Source: Micromonospora halotolerans
Lineage (GTDB): Bacteria; Actinomycetota; Actinomycetes; Mycobacteriales; Micromonosporaceae
Length of the DNA: 64,000 nucleotides
Direction: 5' to 3'
Assembly (NCBI RefSeq): GCF_032108445.1
Contig: NZ_CP134876.1
Location: 62,001 to 126,000 of the forward strand
Program-made: the position numbers and the translations under genes
The notes under the pieces: model-generated
Told to the model about the DNA's origin: nothing
The model's input: the letters and a program-made list of their open reading frames with translations, nothing else
The model's database searches: none
Shown: positions 42,192 through 50,477 of the stretch, in pieces
Layout of the letters: each line of letters begins with the position of its first letter
How positions within the stretch are numbered: the first letter of the stretch is position 1

Positions 42192-43761
42192 CCCGTACGT
42201 CGCCGTCGGCGAGCGCCCGGGCGCGCTCCTCGACCGCCCGGTCCGCCCCGGTGAGGCGGCCGCCGTGCTGGCGCAGGTGCTCCTCCCAGGACGGGACCTG
42301 GTAGACCTCGACGAAGCCGTGCGTCCGCTCCCCGGCCCGGAACAACCCCCAGCGCATCGCCCCGGTCCGCCGCCGGGACCGGCCGACCACGCGCATCGCC
42401 TCGACGAACTCGGCCTGCCGCTCGGGGTGGACCGTGTAGGAGACGGTGACCAGCACCGGGCCGCCGCGCGGCTGCGGCTCCAGGGCCAGGTTCGGCTCGG
42501 GCCAGTAGATCGCCGGGTCGCGGTCCACGCCGCGGGTCTCCCGCAGCGGCCAGAGCAGCACGCTGAACGCGCCGACCGCCATCACCACGGCGGCCGCCGT
42601 GAGCGCCACGACCAGGCCGGTGACCTCGCCGAGCCCGCCCCAGGCGACCGCGCCGAGCGCCTGCCCGCCGGCGAAGACCATCTGGTAGACGGACAGGCCG
42701 CGGGCGCGTACCCAGCCGGGGAGGAACAGCTGCATGGCGGCGTTGACGCTGGACAGCACGGTCATCCAGGCCAGCCCGGCGGGCACCAGCGCGGCCACCG
42801 CCACGACCGGCTCCGGCACCAGCGCGAGGACCAGCAGCACCCCGGCGTAGAGCAGGCCGGCGAGGAGCAGCAGCCGGTTGCTGGAGAGCACCCGGCGGAC
42901 CCGGGGCAGGACCAGGGCGCCGGCCACCGCGCCGACGCCGAGCGCGCCGAGCAGCACGCCGTACCCGCCGGCGCCCAGGCCGAGCCGGCGGCTGGCGACC
43001 AGCGGCAGCAGCGCCCACAGCGCGCTGCCCGGCACCACGAACAGGGCGGCCCGCAGCAGGATCCGGCGCACCACCGGGGAGTGCCGGACGTACCGGCCGC
43101 CGGCCCGCAGCGCCGCGGTGAACCGTTCCGGCACCGGCTCGGTCTCCGGCCGGTCGGGACGCCAGCGCAGCAGCGCCAGCGCGAAGATCGCGAACGAGAC
43201 GGCGTTGACCGCGAAGACCACCGCGACGCCGGCCCGGGCCACCAGCAGGCCGGCCACCGCGGGCCCGACCGAGCGGGCCAGGTTGACGCTGATCGAGCCG
43301 AGCGCCGAGGCGGAGACGAGCTGCGCCCGGGGCACCAGCTCGGGGATCACCGCCTGCCAGGCCGGCAGGGTGAGCGCCTGCCCGACGCCCAGGCCGAAGG
43401 TGAGGGTGAGCAGCAGGGCCGGCGGCATCCGGTGGGCCGCGGTCAGCGCCGTGAGCAGGACGCCGACCGCGGCCAGGAAGCACTGCACGGCGATCAGCAG
43501 CCGCCGCCGGTCGAAGGTGTCGGCGAGGGCGCCGGCCGGCAGGGCCAGCAGGAGCACCGGCAGCAGGCTGGCGGTCTGCACCAGGGAGACCAGGGTCGGC
43601 GCGTTGGGCTGGTCCACCAGCAGCCACTGGGCGCCGACGGTCTGCATCCAGGTGCCGACGTTGCTGGCCAGCACGGCCAGCCAGAGGCCGCGGAACGCGG
43701 CGATGCGCAGCGGCGCCCAGGCGGACGCCGGCTGCGCGGTCGGGGTCATGGGGGCGCTCAC
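42160..43761 (-). CDS. MFS transporter with C-terminal ABM-like domain
   Basis: The 533-residue protein has 12 helices of the MFS_3 (enterobactin exporter-like) type, starting APLRIAAFRGLWLAVLASNVGTWMQ. The A-loop is LPAGALADTFDRRRLL. After the last helix, residues from about 430 form a dimeric alpha/beta-barrel domain like antibiotic-biosynthesis monooxygenases (VLVTVSYTVHPERQAEFVEAM). This fusion is known in the family. The GTG at 43761 follows TACGTT by 7 bases (leaderless); an ATG at 43749 is an alternative. It overlaps the DUF998 gene end by 32 bp. Substrate unknown. Confidence 0.87.
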   Translation of the reverse strand: MSAPMTPTAQPASAWAPLRIAAFRGLWLAVLASNVGTWMQTVGAQWLLVDQPNAPTLVSLVQTASLLPVLLLALPAGALADTFDRRRLLIAVQCFLAAVGVLLTALTAAHRMPPALLLTLTFGLGVGQALTLPAWQAVIPELVPRAQLVSASALGSISVNLARSVGPAVAGLLVARAGVAVVFAVNAVSFAIFALALLRWRPDRPETEPVPERFTAALRAGGRYVRHSPVVRRILLRAALFVVPGSALWALLPLVASRRLGLGAGGYGVLLGALGVGAVAGALVLPRVRRVLSSNRLLLLAGLLYAGVLLVLALVPEPVVAVAALVPAGLAWMTVLSSVNAAMQLFLPGWVRARGLSVYQMVFAGGQALGAVAWGGLGEVTGLVVALTAAAVVMAVGAFSVLLWPLRETRGVDRDPAIYWPEPNLALEPQPRGGPVLVTVSYTVHPERQAEFVEAMRVVGRSRRRTGAMRWGLFRAGERTHGFVEVYQVPSWEEHLRQHGGRLTGADRAVEERARALADGDVRVNHLLPADPD

Positions 43762-43811
43762 CGGCCGGAACGTACCCCGCCCGGCGGCGGTCAGTCCGGT
43801 GATCCACGGAT

Positions 43812-43848
43812 GCGGACGGGCCGCCGGTCGTCCCGGCGGCCCGTTCGC
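43812..43848 (-). terminator. Terminator downstream of the secreted protease
   Basis: The core is a perfect 12-bp stem (43816-43827 with 43833-43844, ACGGGCCGCCGG and complement) with a TCGTC loop. It is extended by four more pairs including one G-T. It begins 10 bp after the protease stop on the minus strand and isolates the protease from the MFS gene. Confidence 0.8.
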
Positions 43849-43858
43849 GTGCGGTCGA

Positions 43859-44908
43859 TCAGAAGACGCTGACGCCGTAGCGGCTCAGCACCTCGGTGAC
43901 CGGCTGGAAGTAGGTGGTGCCGCCGGAGGAGCAGTTGCCGCTGCCACCGGAGGTGAGGCCCAGCGCGGTGCTGCCGGCGAAGAGCGAGCCGCCGCTGTCG
44001 CCACCCTCGGCGCAGACGGTGGTGCGGATCAGGCCGGAGACGCTGCCCTCGGCGTAGTTGACGGTGGCGTTCAGGGCGGTCACCGAGCCGCTGCGCACGC
44101 CGGTGGTGCTGCCGGAGCGCCGGACGGACTGGCCGACGTAGGCGTTGCCGGCCGTGGTGATGTCCTGGTAGGTGCCGTTGTAGAGGTAGACGTTGCCGGC
44201 CGCGTTGGCCGAGTTGCTGTGCCGCACGATGCCGTAGTCGTTGCCCGGGAAGCTGGTGCCGGCACGGGTGCCCAGCACGCTGGTCTGGCCGGAGTTCGAG
44301 TACCAGGTCGAACCCAGGTTGGTGCAGTGACCGGCGGTCAGGAAGTAGTAGGTCGAGCCGCTGCGCACGTTGAAGCCCAGCGAGCAGCGGTAGCCACCGG
44401 TGTAGATGGCCTGGCCGCCGGAGATCCGGGTGCTGAGCACGCCGGCCTCGGCCTCGATCCGGACCGCGCCACCGGTGCGGGCGGCGGCGGCCTTGACCCG
44501 CTCCAGCTTCGCGCCGGTGACGGTGCTGTCCACGGAGACGACGACCTGGTTGGTGGCCGGGTCGGTCCACCAGGCGGTGCCCGGGATCTTGGCGGACCGC
44601 TCCAGCTCGTTGGTGGCCGCCGCGAGCTTGTCGGCGCCCCGGGTGACGAGCTTCGGGGTGGCGCCCGCGGCGCGGACCTGGCGGGCGGCCGCGGCGTCGG
44701 TCACCGCGACGACCATGGTGCCGCTGCTGTCGGCGTACGCGCCGGCGGCGCGGTCACCGAGCTTCGTGGCGAGGGCGGCGGCGGCGTCGGGCGAGGCGGG
44801 CGAGGCGGGGGCCGCCTGAGCGGGTGCGCCGAGCAGCGATCCGGTGACCAGGGTGCCGGCCACCGCGACGGCGACGGCGCGGCGGAGTGTGGACCTCGTG
44901 GGTCGCAT
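43859..44908 (-). CDS. Secreted streptogrisin-type serine protease (S1E)
   Basis: This is a secreted chymotrypsin-like protease of 349 residues. The signal peptide spans about 1-32 (hydrophobic core, cleavage after AQA). The pro-region covers about 33-161. The mature enzyme begins at ISGGQAIY (162), as in Streptomyces griseus proteases. The triad is H194 (TAGHCT), D224 (GNDYGIV) and S305 (GGDSGGSL). Four mature cysteines can form the family's two disulfides. The ATG at 44908 has GGAGG upstream, with a promoter beyond, and a terminator follows. The short pro-region suits a streptogrisin A/B-like enzyme. Confidence 0.94.
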   Translation of the reverse strand: MRPTRSTLRRAVAVAVAGTLVTGSLLGAPAQAAPASPASPDAAAALATKLGDRAAGAYADSSGTMVVAVTDAAAARQVRAAGATPKLVTRGADKLAAATNELERSAKIPGTAWWTDPATNQVVVSVDSTVTGAKLERVKAAAARTGGAVRIEAEAGVLSTRISGGQAIYTGGYRCSLGFNVRSGSTYYFLTAGHCTNLGSTWYSNSGQTSVLGTRAGTSFPGNDYGIVRHSNSANAAGNVYLYNGTYQDITTAGNAYVGQSVRRSGSTTGVRSGSVTALNATVNYAEGSVSGLIRTTVCAEGGDSGGSLFAGSTALGLTSGGSGNCSSGGTTYFQPVTEVLSRYGVSVF

Positions 44909-45000
44909 GTAACAACCTCCGGATGGGGGTGACGGGCACTGTCATGTGGACGCGCCCGAGGACAACCCGGCCGACCTGGGGAAACCGGCCGGGTCACCAA

Positions 45001-45029
45001 AGTATTCACATATTTAAGATCCTAAGCAA
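45001..45029 (-). promoter_or_regulatory. Candidate promoter of the secreted protease
   Basis: On the minus strand, TTGCTT (45024-45029) and AATACT (45001-45006) are 17 bp apart. They sit in an unusually AT-rich stretch (about 45000-45040) of the 209-bp spacer between the HxlR and protease genes. The expected leader of about 85 bases contains the GGAGG used by the protease ATG. I see nothing else in the spacer. Confidence 0.5.
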
Positions 45030-45117
45030 GACATGCCTTTGCCCGAATTCGCAGGGCCGCGCGATGTAACCGCGAAGCAACATCATCGACATCGGCTGTC
45101 AGAGCCGGGCGGTCCGT

Positions 45118-45591
45118 TCAGCCGCGGCGGCGGGCGCCCGGGCCGGGGCGCGGCAGCACGTCGCGCGGGTCGGTCACCTCGTGCCCCTCGGCGCAATGCA
45201 GCGCCACGCGCACCTCCGCGCCGCAGTCGCGGTGGGTCACGGCCAGCGGCGAACCCTCCGGGTCGGCGAGGTAGCGGTCACCCCAGCCGAGCACCGCCAC
45301 CAGCACCGGCCAGAGGTCGAGCCCCTTGCCGGTGAGCCGGTACTCGTGCCGCAGCCGGCTGCCCGGCTCCCGGTACGGCTCCCGGCGCAGCACACCCTGC
45401 TCGACCAGCATGGCCAGCCGGTTGGTGAGCACCTGCCGGGGGATGCCGGTGCGCACCCGCATGTCGTCGAAGCGGCGTACGCCGCTGAAGACCTCCCGGA
45501 GCACGACCAGGGTCCACCGCTCGCCGAGGATCTCCATGGCGCGGGCGATCGTGCAGTTCTCGACCGACCAGTCCAGTGCCGCGGGTCTCAT
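45118..45591 (-). CDS. HxlR family winged-helix regulator
   Basis: The 157-residue regulator has the HxlR core: the early Cys in VENCTIARAMEILGERWTLVV, then FDDMRVRTGIPRQVLTNRLAMLVEQGVL. Some family members sense thiol or electrophile stress through that Cys. I take the ATG at 45591: TAGCCT (45599-45604) lies 7 bases upstream and TTGCTG (45622-45627) a further 17, so a leaderless start fits. It is divergent from, and probably controls, the thioesterase gene. Confidence 0.86.
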   Translation of the reverse strand: MRPAALDWSVENCTIARAMEILGERWTLVVLREVFSGVRRFDDMRVRTGIPRQVLTNRLAMLVEQGVLRREPYREPGSRLRHEYRLTGKGLDLWPVLVAVLGWGDRYLADPEGSPLAVTHRDCGAEVRVALHCAEGHEVTDPRDVLPRPGPGARRRG

Positions 45592-45598
45592 GCCGACC

Positions 45599-45641
45599 AG
45601 GCTAGGTCTGATTGACAGACTCAGCAACGCGCTGCGAGGCT
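45599..45641. promoter_or_regulatory. Overlapping face-to-face promoters, HxlR gene and thioesterase gene
   Basis: Minus strand: TTGCTG (45622-45627), 17 bp, TAGCCT (45599-45604), then the HxlR ATG 7 bases on. Plus strand: TTGACA (45612-45617), 18 bp, GAGGCT (45636-45641), then the thioesterase ATG 6 bases on. The two promoters interlock within 43 bp, so the two polymerases must compete, and one bound regulator could switch both. Confidence 0.65.
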
Positions 45642-45647
45642 GCGTCC

Positions 45648-46157
45648 ATGACACAGACGCAGGAGCGCAGCCGCACCTTCACCTGGTCCGACCCGGTCGC
45701 CGGGGCCGCGCACATCGGCCGGCGCGGCGGCCTGGAACTGCTGCGCGCCATGATCGCCGGCGAGCTGGCCGCACCGCCGGTCATGCACCTCATCGACATG
45801 TCCCGGATGGAGGCGGACGAGGGCCGCGTCGCGGTCGAGCTCGTGCCGCAGGAGTTCCACTACAACCCGCTGGGCACCGTGCACGGCGGCGTCCTGTCCA
45901 CGCTGCTGGACACCGCCGCCGCGTGTGCCGTGCACACCACCCTGCCGGCCGGCGTGGGCTACACCTCGCTGGACCTGAACGTGAAGTTCCTTCGCCCGGT
46001 CACGGTCGCCAGCGGCACCCTGCGCAGCGAGGGCACCGTGCTCCAGCGGGGCCGCCGCACCGCCCTGGCCGAGGCGCGGCTGACCGACGCGCGCGACCGG
46101 CTGGTCGCGCACGCCACGTCGAGCTGCCTGATCTTCCCCCTCGACCAGCCCGCCTGA
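45648..46157 (+). CDS. PaaI-type hotdog thioesterase
   Basis: The 169-residue protein has the hotdog fold of the PaaI family, which hydrolyses acyl- or aryl-CoA esters. The active-site segment is YNPLGTVHGGVLSTLLDTAAA (HGG with the downstream Asp), followed by YTSLDLNVKFLRPV. I start at the ATG at 45648: a perfect TTGACA and a -10-like box precede it, and an in-frame TTG at 45612 is that -35 box itself. It is divergent from an HxlR regulator. The CoA substrate cannot be inferred. Confidence 0.86.
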   Translation: MTQTQERSRTFTWSDPVAGAAHIGRRGGLELLRAMIAGELAAPPVMHLIDMSRMEADEGRVAVELVPQEFHYNPLGTVHGGVLSTLLDTAAACAVHTTLPAGVGYTSLDLNVKFLRPVTVASGTLRSEGTVLQRGRRTALAEARLTDARDRLVAHATSSCLIFPLDQPA

Positions 46158-46177
46158 ACCCGCGCCCGGGGCTGCCC

Positions 46178-47113
46178 TCAGCGGGCCGCGGCGAGGCGGG
46201 CGGCGCGGGCCGCGCGCTTCTCCTCGAACCGGGACGCCTGGGTCTCCAGGGTCTCCAGCTGGGCGGCGATCTGGTCGCGGGCGGCCTCGCCGTCGGCGTC
46301 CAGCCCGGTCGCCTCGAAGAGGTTCCACTGGCGCAGCACCGGGAGCACCACCTCGTCCCGGTGCTGGCGCAGGTCGTAGATGCCGGCCAACGCGATCGCC
46401 ACCGACTTGCGGGCGAAGCCGTCGATGCCCACGCCCGGCATCTGGAAGTCGGCCAGCACGTCCGCCACGGCCCGCATGGCCTGGTTCGGGGCCAGCTCGA
46501 AGGCGGCGCCGAGCAGGTTGCGGTAGAAGACCATGTGCAGGTTCTCGTCGGCCGCCACCCGGGCCAGCAGCGCCTCGCAGGCCGGGTCGCCGGTCGCCCG
46601 CCCGGTGTTGCGGTGCGAGATCCGGGTGGCCAGCTCCTGGAACGAGACGTACGCCAGCGAGTGCAGCACCTCGTCGTCGTGGGTGTTCACGTAGCCCGCC
46701 GACATGTGCGTCATCCGGGCCCGTTCCAGGGCCACCGGGTCGACCGCCCGGGTCACCGTCAGGTAGTCGCGGATCGCCGTGCCGTGCCGCCCCTCCTCGG
46801 CGGTCCACCGGTGCACCCAGGTCCCCCACGCGCCGTCCCGCCCGAACAGCGTGGCGATCTCGTGGTGGTACGAGGGCAGGTTGTCCTCGGTGAGCAGGTT
46901 GACGATCAGCGCGGTCCGGGCCACGTCGGGGATGGTGGAGTCGCCCTCGGTCCAGGGCTCGCCGCCGAGCGGGCCGTCGAAGGTCCGCCCCTCGCTCCAC
47001 GGCACGTACTCGTGCGGGAACCACTCCTTGGCCAGCGACAGGTGCCGGTCGAGGTTCTTCTCGACCACGGGTTCGAGTTCGAGGAGCAGAGCGGTCTGGC
47101 TGAGCACGGTCAC
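46178..47113 (-). CDS. Acyl-ACP desaturase (di-iron)
   Basis: The enzyme inserts a double bond in saturated acyl-ACP using a di-iron centre and oxygen. I take the GTG at 47113 (311 residues, MTVLSQTALLLELEP) because GGGAG precedes it by 6-7 bases. A longer frame from 47158 would translate through a palindromic operator. The iron ligands are seen as TEDNLPSYHHE, TAEEGRHG (ExxH) and AADENLHM (DExxH). It lies downstream of hisS, separated by a 51-bp spacer almost filled by a palindrome. Confidence 0.9.
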   Translation of the reverse strand: MTVLSQTALLLELEPVVEKNLDRHLSLAKEWFPHEYVPWSEGRTFDGPLGGEPWTEGDSTIPDVARTALIVNLLTEDNLPSYHHEIATLFGRDGAWGTWVHRWTAEEGRHGTAIRDYLTVTRAVDPVALERARMTHMSAGYVNTHDDEVLHSLAYVSFQELATRISHRNTGRATGDPACEALLARVAADENLHMVFYRNLLGAAFELAPNQAMRAVADVLADFQMPGVGIDGFARKSVAIALAGIYDLRQHRDEVVLPVLRQWNLFEATGLDADGEAARDQIAAQLETLETQASRFEEKRAARAARLAAAR

Positions 47114-47123
47114 GGCGATCTCC

Positions 47124-47152
47124 CTACGGTGGCGTAACTTACGCCACCGTAG
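47124..47152. promoter_or_regulatory. 29-bp perfect palindrome in front of the desaturase gene
   Basis: CTACGGTGGCGTAA (47124-47137), a single central C, then the exact complement TTACGCCACCGTAG (47139-47152). It starts 11 bp upstream of the GTG start, overlapping the expected leader. Length and symmetry suit a dimeric or paired-dimer TetR-type repressor, as known for fatty-acid desaturation genes. No candidate regulator is adjacent. Confidence 0.75.
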
Positions 47153-47164
47153 GTCCAATCGTCG

Positions 47165-48505
47165 TCAGGCGCCAGCCGTGACCGGCCCGACCAGCGGCTT
47201 CAGGTCGGCGCGGGGCGGCGTCCACTCCCCCGCCGCGGCGGCCACCTGCTCGCCCGAGCGGATGTCCTTCACCTCGTCGCCCTCGGCCCCCGGGAACCAG
47301 ACGTACGGGATACCGCGCCGCTCGGCGTACCGGATCTGCTTGCCGAACTTGGCCGCGCTCGGCGACACCTCGGTCGGGATGCCCCGCGAGCGCAGCGCCT
47401 CGGCCACCCGGTTGCTGGCCGCCCGCTCCTCCTCGGCGGTCACCGCGACCAGCACGCAGGTCGGCACGTCCCGGGACACCGACAGCGCGCCCGAGCCGAA
47501 GAGCAGGCCGAGCAGCCGGGTCACCCCGATCGAGATGCCCACGCCGGGGAAGCGGGTGGTGCCGGAGCTGGCCAGGTTGTCGTACCGGCCGCCGGAGCAG
47601 ACCGAGCCGAACCGCTCGTAGCCGATCAGCTGCGTCTCGTAGACCGTGCCCGTGTAGTAGTCCAGGCCGCGCGCGATCCGCAGGTCGGCGACGCAGAGGC
47701 CGGGCGAGTGCGCGGCGGCGGTCTCCACCACCGCCACCAGCTCGGCGATGCCCTCGTCCAGCAGCGGATCGGTCACCCCGAGGGCGCGCACCGCGTCGGC
47801 GAACGAGGCGTCCGGCGCGGAGATCTCGGCCAGCGCCAGACACGCCTTGGCCTGCGCCTCGCTCGCCCCGGCGGTCTCCGCCAGCAGCTCGGCGACCTTC
47901 GCCGGACCGATCTTGTCGAGCTTGTCGACCGCGCGCAGCGCCGCCTCCGGGTCGGTCAGCCCGATGCCCCGGTAGAAGCCCTCGCAGATCTTGCGGTTGT
48001 TCACCTGGATCCGCACCGGCGGGATCGGCAGCGAGCGCAGCGCGTCGCCGATCACCAGCGGCATCTCCGCCTCGTAGTCGGCCGGCAGGGTGTCCCGGTC
48101 GACGATGTCGATGTCGGCCTGGAGGAACTCCCGGTAGCGACCCTCCTGCGGGCGCTCGCCCCGCCACACCTTCTGGATCTGGTAGCGGCGGAACGGGAAC
48201 TGGAGCTTGCCGGCGTTCTCCAGCACGTACCGGGCGAACGGCACGGTCAGGTCGAAGTGCAGGCCGAGCGCGTCGTCACCGGCGGGGCCGTCGGTGTCGG
48301 CCTGCAGCCGGCGCAGCACGTAGACCTCCTTCGAGGTCTCCCCCTTGCGCAGCAGCTGGTCGAGGGGCTCGACCGAGCGCGTCTCCAGCGGCGCGAAGCC
48401 GTACAGCTCGAAGGTGGCGCGGATCTGGTCGAGCACGAACTGCTCGATCATCCGCTGGGCGGGCGTCCACTCCGGGAAACCGGAGATGGGCGTGGGCTTG
48501 CTCAT
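47165..48505 (-). CDS. hisS: Histidyl-tRNA synthetase
   Basis: HisS charges tRNA-His. I take the ATG at 48505 (446 residues, MSKPTPISGFPEW) with AAGGAG seven bases upstream. Class II motif 2 is seen in RRYQIQKVWRGERPQEGRYREF (about 116-137), and the histidine-binding motifs in LRIARGLDYYTGTVYE and CSGGRYDNL. The C-terminal anticodon-binding domain starts near residue 340 with CVLVAVTAEEERAA. It follows an MBL hydrolase gene by 58 bp on the same strand. Confidence 0.96.
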   Translation of the reverse strand: MSKPTPISGFPEWTPAQRMIEQFVLDQIRATFELYGFAPLETRSVEPLDQLLRKGETSKEVYVLRRLQADTDGPAGDDALGLHFDLTVPFARYVLENAGKLQFPFRRYQIQKVWRGERPQEGRYREFLQADIDIVDRDTLPADYEAEMPLVIGDALRSLPIPPVRIQVNNRKICEGFYRGIGLTDPEAALRAVDKLDKIGPAKVAELLAETAGASEAQAKACLALAEISAPDASFADAVRALGVTDPLLDEGIAELVAVVETAAAHSPGLCVADLRIARGLDYYTGTVYETQLIGYERFGSVCSGGRYDNLASSGTTRFPGVGISIGVTRLLGLLFGSGALSVSRDVPTCVLVAVTAEEERAASNRVAEALRSRGIPTEVSPSAAKFGKQIRYAERRGIPYVWFPGAEGDEVKDIRSGEQVAAAAGEWTPPRADLKPLVGPVTAGA

Positions 48506-48563
48506 CGCGTACTCCTTGGGCGCCGCGCGGGACCGCGCGGTGAGGTCGTGGGTCGCGGCCGGG

Positions 48564-49283
48564 TTACAGGCCGCGGGTGGGCGCGGCCGGGCGCGCGCCG
48601 CCGATGCCCGACACCTCGATGAGGTACGGGTTGCTCGCGCGCTCGCGGCCGATGGTGGTCTGGGGGCCGTGGCCGGGCAGGACGACCGTGTCGTCGGCCA
48701 GCGGGAGAACCTTCTCCCGGAGGCTGGCCAGCATGCGGGGCATGCTGCCGCCCGGCAGGTCGGTGCGGCCGATCGAGCCCGCGAAGAGCACGTCACCGGA
48801 GAGGCAGATCTGGTCGGCCTCCCAGGGCGAGCCGGCGCCGGGCATCCGGAACAGCACCGACCCGCCGGTATGGCCCGGGGCGTGGTCGACGGTGATCTCC
48901 AACCCGGCCAGCGACAGCGTCGCGCCGTCGGTCAGCTCCGCCACGTCCTCCGGCTCGGCGTACGGCAGCCGCCCACCGAAGAGCTGGGTGAGGTCCATCG
49001 AGAGCGCCTTGGCCGGGTCGGCCAGCAGCTCCCGGTCCTCCGGGTGGACGTACGCGGGGATGCCCCGCGCGCCGCAGACCGGGGCCACCGAGAAGGTGTG
49101 GTCGAGGTGGCCGTGGGTGAGCAGCACGGCGGCCGGGTGCAGGCGGTGCTCGGCGAGCACGGCGTCGAGCCGGTCGAGCACCCCGATGCCGGGGTCGACC
49201 ACCACGCACTGCTCCCCCGGCGCGGTCGCCACCACATAGCAGTTGGTGCCGAAGGCGTCCGCGGGAAAGCCGGCCACGAGCAC
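48564..49283 (-). CDS. MBL-fold hydrolase (glyoxalase II-like)
   Basis: The 239-residue metallo-beta-lactamase fold protein has the metal-binding set THGHLDH, HAPGHTGG, SGDVLFAG and LPGHGP, in the order seen in hydroxyacylglutathione hydrolase-like proteins. In actinobacteria such enzymes act on thioesters or remain uncharacterised. The GTG at 49283 has GGGGAG six bases upstream. It is directly upstream of hisS, an order common in actinobacteria near relA. The substrate is unassigned. Confidence 0.9.
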   Translation of the reverse strand: MLVAGFPADAFGTNCYVVATAPGEQCVVVDPGIGVLDRLDAVLAEHRLHPAAVLLTHGHLDHTFSVAPVCGARGIPAYVHPEDRELLADPAKALSMDLTQLFGGRLPYAEPEDVAELTDGATLSLAGLEITVDHAPGHTGGSVLFRMPGAGSPWEADQICLSGDVLFAGSIGRTDLPGGSMPRMLASLREKVLPLADDTVVLPGHGPQTTIGRERASNPYLIEVSGIGGARPAAPTRGL

Positions 49284-49542
49284 GTCCGCTCCCCTTCCGT
49301 CCGGTCGTCGTCCCTGTCAGCAGCCTAGCCGTACGGGCGACCGGGTTTCGCCGACCACCGGCCCCAGTCGTCACGCCAGGCACAGTGACAACGCCCGATA
49401 AACCGAGGCCGGACCTCGTACACCACTTTCCCAGCCGGTACCCGTACACTCTGGCGGGCGTGTGGCGTGGCGCACCCCCGCGACAAGCGGGCGAGCAGCG
49501 CCCGGCGCCGGCCAGGACCAGGGTAGAGGAAGGGGAGCACGG
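49284..49542. other. 259-bp divergent spacer, MBL hydrolase / cyclophilin 1
   Basis: No gene is supported here. Promoter-like -10 hexamers are TAGGCT on the minus strand (49322-49327) and TACACT on the plus strand (49445-49450), but neither has a convincing -35 partner. No strong inverted repeat is visible. Confidence 0.5.
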
Positions 49543-50412
49543 GTGGCTTCCAGCAGGGACCGGCAGCGCAAACTGGCGCGGGCCAAGCTCGACCGGCAGC
49601 TCGCCCGGCGGGCCGCGGCCGCCAAGCGCCGCCGGCAGATCCAGGCCGGCGTCGGCGCCGCCGTGGTGCTCGCGTTGATCGTGGTCGGTTCGGCCTGGGC
49701 GCTCGGCGCCTTCGACTCCGAGCCGAAGAAGCAGGCCGCCGAGGACACCTGCCTCTGGACGCCGCAGGACGCCACGGCCAACACCAACCTCAAGGACGTG
49801 GGCACCCCGGCCACCACCGGGCTGCCCACCGAGGGCACCCGGACCATGACGGTCACCACCAACCAGGGCGGCCCGATCACGGCCGACCTGGACCTGGCCG
49901 CTGCTCCGTGCGGCGCCGCGAGCATCTCGTTCCTGGCCGGCAAGTCGTTCTACGACAACACCAAGTGCCACGAGATCACCACCGAGGGGGCGTTGCGCTG
50001 CGGCGACCCGAGCGGCAGCGGCATGGGCGGCCCGACCTACTCGTTCTACAACGAGAACGTCCCCACCACGCCGGAGGCCAGCCCGTCCGCCTCGCCGGCG
50101 CCGGCGCAGCCCCCGGCGTACCCGAAGGGCACGGTCGCCATGATCGGCAACCCGCCCGGCAGCAACGGCAGCCAGTTCCTGATCTTCTTCAAGGACTTCA
50201 ACCCGGCCACGCCGGCGTACACCGTCGTCGGCAAGGTCACCGGCGGCCTCGACGTGGTGGAGAAGATCGGCGCCCTGCCGACCGTGGACAATGGGGGTGG
50301 GGCCAAGGTCAAGCCGAAGACGGACGTGGTGATCCAGAGCCTCACCGTCGGCGGGCCGAACGCCGCGCCGGCCGCCACGAGCGCGCCCGCGGCGAGCCCC
50401 AGCGCCGGCTGA
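49543..50412 (+). CDS. Membrane-anchored cyclophilin-like protein lacking the catalytic arginine
   Basis: The 289-residue protein has a basic cytoplasmic N-terminus, a membrane helix (about 33-53, AGVGAAVVLALIVVGSAWAL) and an external cyclophilin-like domain. The fold motif FYDNTKCHEI corresponds to FxxTxFHRV of active enzymes, so the catalytic Arg is Glu. The QGGD motif is RCGD. NGSQFLIFF is kept. Four Cys (CLWTP, APCGA, KCHEI, RCGDP) could form disulfides. A 15-residue Pro/Ser/Ala insert replaces a loop. The GTG at 49543 has AAGGGGAG upstream. It is a chaperone-like or inactive paralogue of the next gene. Confidence 0.85.
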   Translation: MASSRDRQRKLARAKLDRQLARRAAAAKRRRQIQAGVGAAVVLALIVVGSAWALGAFDSEPKKQAAEDTCLWTPQDATANTNLKDVGTPATTGLPTEGTRTMTVTTNQGGPITADLDLAAAPCGAASISFLAGKSFYDNTKCHEITTEGALRCGDPSGSGMGGPTYSFYNENVPTTPEASPSASPAPAQPPAYPKGTVAMIGNPPGSNGSQFLIFFKDFNPATPAYTVVGKVTGGLDVVEKIGALPTVDNGGGAKVKPKTDVVIQSLTVGGPNAAPAATSAPAASPSAG

Positions 50413-50477
50413 CCCGGCCGCCCCACCCTGAGCAGCGGCGAGCACCGCCGCACCCGAAAAGCATGTGAGGAGTGACC

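Noticed and set aside
45612..45647. TTG start 12 codons upstream for the thioesterase
   Set aside because: That TTG is the first triplet of a perfect TTGACA -35 box; the ATG at 45648 lies 6 bases after the -10.
47114..47158. 15-residue N-terminal extension of the desaturase
   Set aside because: It is encoded by the 29-bp palindrome and spacer; GGGAG serves the GTG at 47113.
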